Positions 4,563-5,984 of a DNA stretch of 5,984 nucleotides are shown one piece after another; position 1 is the first letter of the stretch; every line of letters begins with the position of its first letter. The stretch is from Clostridiales bacterium (GTDB taxonomy: Bacteria; Bacillota; Clostridia; Oscillospirales; Oscillospiraceae). The notes under the pieces are model-generated. The model saw only the letters and a program-made list of their open reading frames with translations. It did no database searches and was not told the origin of the DNA. The DNA lies in NCBI GenBank assembly GCA_012729875.1, contig JAAYCC010000133.1, forward strand, positions 1 to 5,984, written 5' to 3'. Position numbers and translations under genes: made by a program.

Positions 4563-5984
4563 CTACTTGTCGCCCTTTATTGCGGTCGCCGCGATCTTTG
4601 CGGTGCGCTTGACGGCATATTTCGCCACCTGAATGGGCATCTTTTCAAATTCGGGGAACTGTACATCATACTTTTTTACAAGCTTTATAGCGTCGAACAT
4701 ACACTTTGTCGTGCACAGACCGCAGCCTATACACATGTACGAGTCTGTCTGTACGGCGCCGCAGCCGAGGCAGCGTTCGGTCTCCTTTTTCATCTGCTCC
4801 TCGGTGAAAGTCTCACGCGTATCCCTGAATGTCTTGTCGTTTGCGGTGTTGTGGTTCGGGCGCTGGCGCGGCGTGTTGTCAAAGCCGGCACGGATAGCTC
4901 CCTCGTCCAGATTGTCCTTGTCAAGCGCCTTGAACTCTCTGCGGTCACGGCCCAGAGTCTGAGTCTGTCCCTCCCAGATGGCTCGGTGCATGGAGATTGC
5001 GCCTTCCTTGCCCGCCGCTATGGCGTCTATGGCGAATTTAGGTCCGGTGAGTGCGTCTCCGCCGACAAATATATCGCTCTCTCGGGTCTGATAGAAGCTG
5101 TCCGCAACGGCGGTGTTCCCGCGGCCCAGTTCGACCCCTGTCCCCTCAAGCAGCCCGCCCCAGTCTATACTCTGGCCGACAGACATCAAAACAAAGTCCG
5201 CCGGAACTGTTATTACCTCGTTCTCACAGTATCTGGGAGAGAAGCTGTGCTTCTCGTCGAATACACAAACGCATCTCTTGAACTCAACAGCGGTGATCTT
5301 GCCGTTTTCGACTATGATGCGTTTCGGGCCCCATCCGTTGTTGATGGTTATTCCCTCAGAATTTGCTTCTTCTATCTCCTCGGGAAGTGCCGGCATCTCG
5401 GACTCGCTCTCAAGACAGTACATCTTGACTGTATCCGCTCCCTGACGGACAGCGGTGCGTGCCACATCTATCGCCACGTTGCCGCCGCCAATTACGACTA
5501 CGTTGCCGGAAAGCTGCTTACCCTTACCGAGGTTTACCTCACGCAGAAAGTCGACACCGGCAAAAACGCTCTCTGAGTCCTCGCCCTCTATACCGAGCCT
5601 GCGTCCCGCCTGAGCCCCAATTGCGAGATAAAACGCCTCATAGCCCTGCTCACGAAGCTGCGCTATGGTAATGTCTCTGCCGACCTCGACACCGGTTTTG
5701 AACTCAACTCCCAGGTCCCGGAGTATATCTATCTCGGCATTGACAACCTCCTTTTCAAGACGGAAGGCAGGAATTCCCAGGGTCAACATGCCGCCGAGCT
5801 TTTCCTGCTTCTCGAAAACGGTGACTCTGTAGCCGTATAGAGACGCAAGATAGTATGCGCAGGAGAGGCCCGCGGGACCGGCGCCGATGACTGCCATTTT
5901 CCTGTCGCTGTAGTCGCGGAGCTTTTTTGGAACAAAGCGGACATCGCTATTCAGTTCCTGATCTGCAATAAATTTTTTTATCTC
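4563..5984 (-). CDS. FAD/NAD(P)H oxidoreductase of the GltD type with C-terminal iron-sulfur motif (5' end outside window)
   Basis: The frame is open to the window edge, giving 473 residues; the visible start ATG at 5897 is internal, because 29 more residues (ending RFVPKKLRDYSDRK) continue the family pattern upstream. Numbering from that ATG, an FAD-binding VIGAGPAGLS is at 3-12, a NAD(P)H-binding VVVIGGGNVAIDVA at 133-146, and the C-terminal FAD motif GGDALTGPKFAIDAIAAG at 279-296. This is the layout of the glutamate-synthase small subunit (GltD) and its relatives. After a linker come CLGC (376-379) and CIGCGLCTTKC (389-399), a CxxCxxCxxxC 4Fe-4S motif, then a basic amphipathic tail. GltD-like modules normally have an N-terminal four-Cys domain, which would lie outside the window. 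It probably passes electrons between NAD(P)H and ferredoxin-like partners. Followed by hypA, it may serve a hydrogenase or related anaerobic redox complex; that is inference. It is unlikely to be a plain GltD because of the C-terminal Fe-S motif. Confidence 0.9.
   Translation of the reverse strand, partial: EIKKFIADQELNSDVRFVPKKLRDYSDRKMAVIGAGPAGLSCAYYLASLYGYRVTVFEKQEKLGGMLTLGIPAFRLEKEVVNAEIDILRDLGVEFKTGVEVGRDITIAQLREQGYEAFYLAIGAQAGRRLGIEGEDSESVFAGVDFLREVNLGKGKQLSGNVVVIGGGNVAIDVARTAVRQGADTVKMYCLESESEMPALPEEIEEANSEGITINNGWGPKRIIVENGKITAVEFKRCVCVFDEKHSFSPRYCENEVITVPADFVLMSVGQSIDWGGLLEGTGVELGRGNTAVADSFYQTRESDIFVGGDALTGPKFAIDAIAAGKEGAISMHRAIWEGQTQTLGRDRREFKALDKDNLDEGAIRAGFDNTPRQRPNHNTANDKTFRDTRETFTEEQMKKETERCLGCGAVQTDSYMCIGCGLCTTKCMFDAIKLVKKYDVQFPEFEKMPIQVAKYAVKRTAKIAATAIKGDK

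Noticed and set aside
4473..5576. Plus-strand open frame of 367 codons opposite the oxidoreductase
   Set aside because: It is a shadow of the minus-strand gene, whose motifs are unmistakable; it has no family motif and no ribosome binding site, and its cysteine- and tyrosine-rich content is typical of antisense frames in GC-rich codons.

Overview
The window looks like a chromosomal segment from a low-to-mid GC Clostridia (Firmicutes), probably a gut-type Oscillospirales relative. This is inferred from AGGAGG-type ribosome binding sites, intrinsic terminators, a clostridial-type macro domain (GGGVCGAIF motif) and an acyltransferase plus small membrane protein pair that I associate with this group. 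No mobile element, CRISPR array, tRNA or rRNA is visible. Both ends of the window cut through genes.

Left part, plus strand. Bases 1-479 hold the 3' end of a small four-helix membrane protein (DUF6773-like) whose true start lies before the window. A long hairpin at 566-604 follows. A promoter-like -10 box at 690-695, with a palindrome upstream at 644-653, precedes a two-gene operon: a condensation/alcohol-acetyltransferase-fold acyltransferase (best read from 746, although its start codon there would be ATA) and an overlapping six-helix membrane protein (DUF6320-like). The operon ends at a near-perfect 17-bp hairpin terminator, 2861-2898. Together the pair suggests acyl transfer to a membrane-associated substrate, but the substrate is unknown.

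Middle. Bases 2832-3297 are an AT-rich stretch without a convincing gene. It holds the terminator, two back-to-back TTGT/ACAA palindromes, and a possible structured leader for a 91-residue orphan protein (3298-3573) that has an excellent ribosome binding site. A 14-bp tandem repeat and a strong bidirectional terminator (3638-3674) follow, separating this gene from the convergent genes on the right.

Right part, minus strand. An operon reads leftward from beyond the window end: an FAD/NAD(P)H oxidoreductase of the GltD type with a C-terminal iron-sulfur motif (incomplete at its N-terminus), then the nickel metallochaperone hypA, then a macro-domain protein that lacks its usual C-terminal helix. 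The set suggests anaerobic redox metabolism, possibly hydrogenase-related. The link between the macro domain and the other two is only inferred. I find no compelling evidence of a wholly new system. The most useful leads are the ATA-start acyltransferase with its membrane partner, the orphan 91-residue gene with its long upstream region, and the oddly oriented hairpin before hypA.
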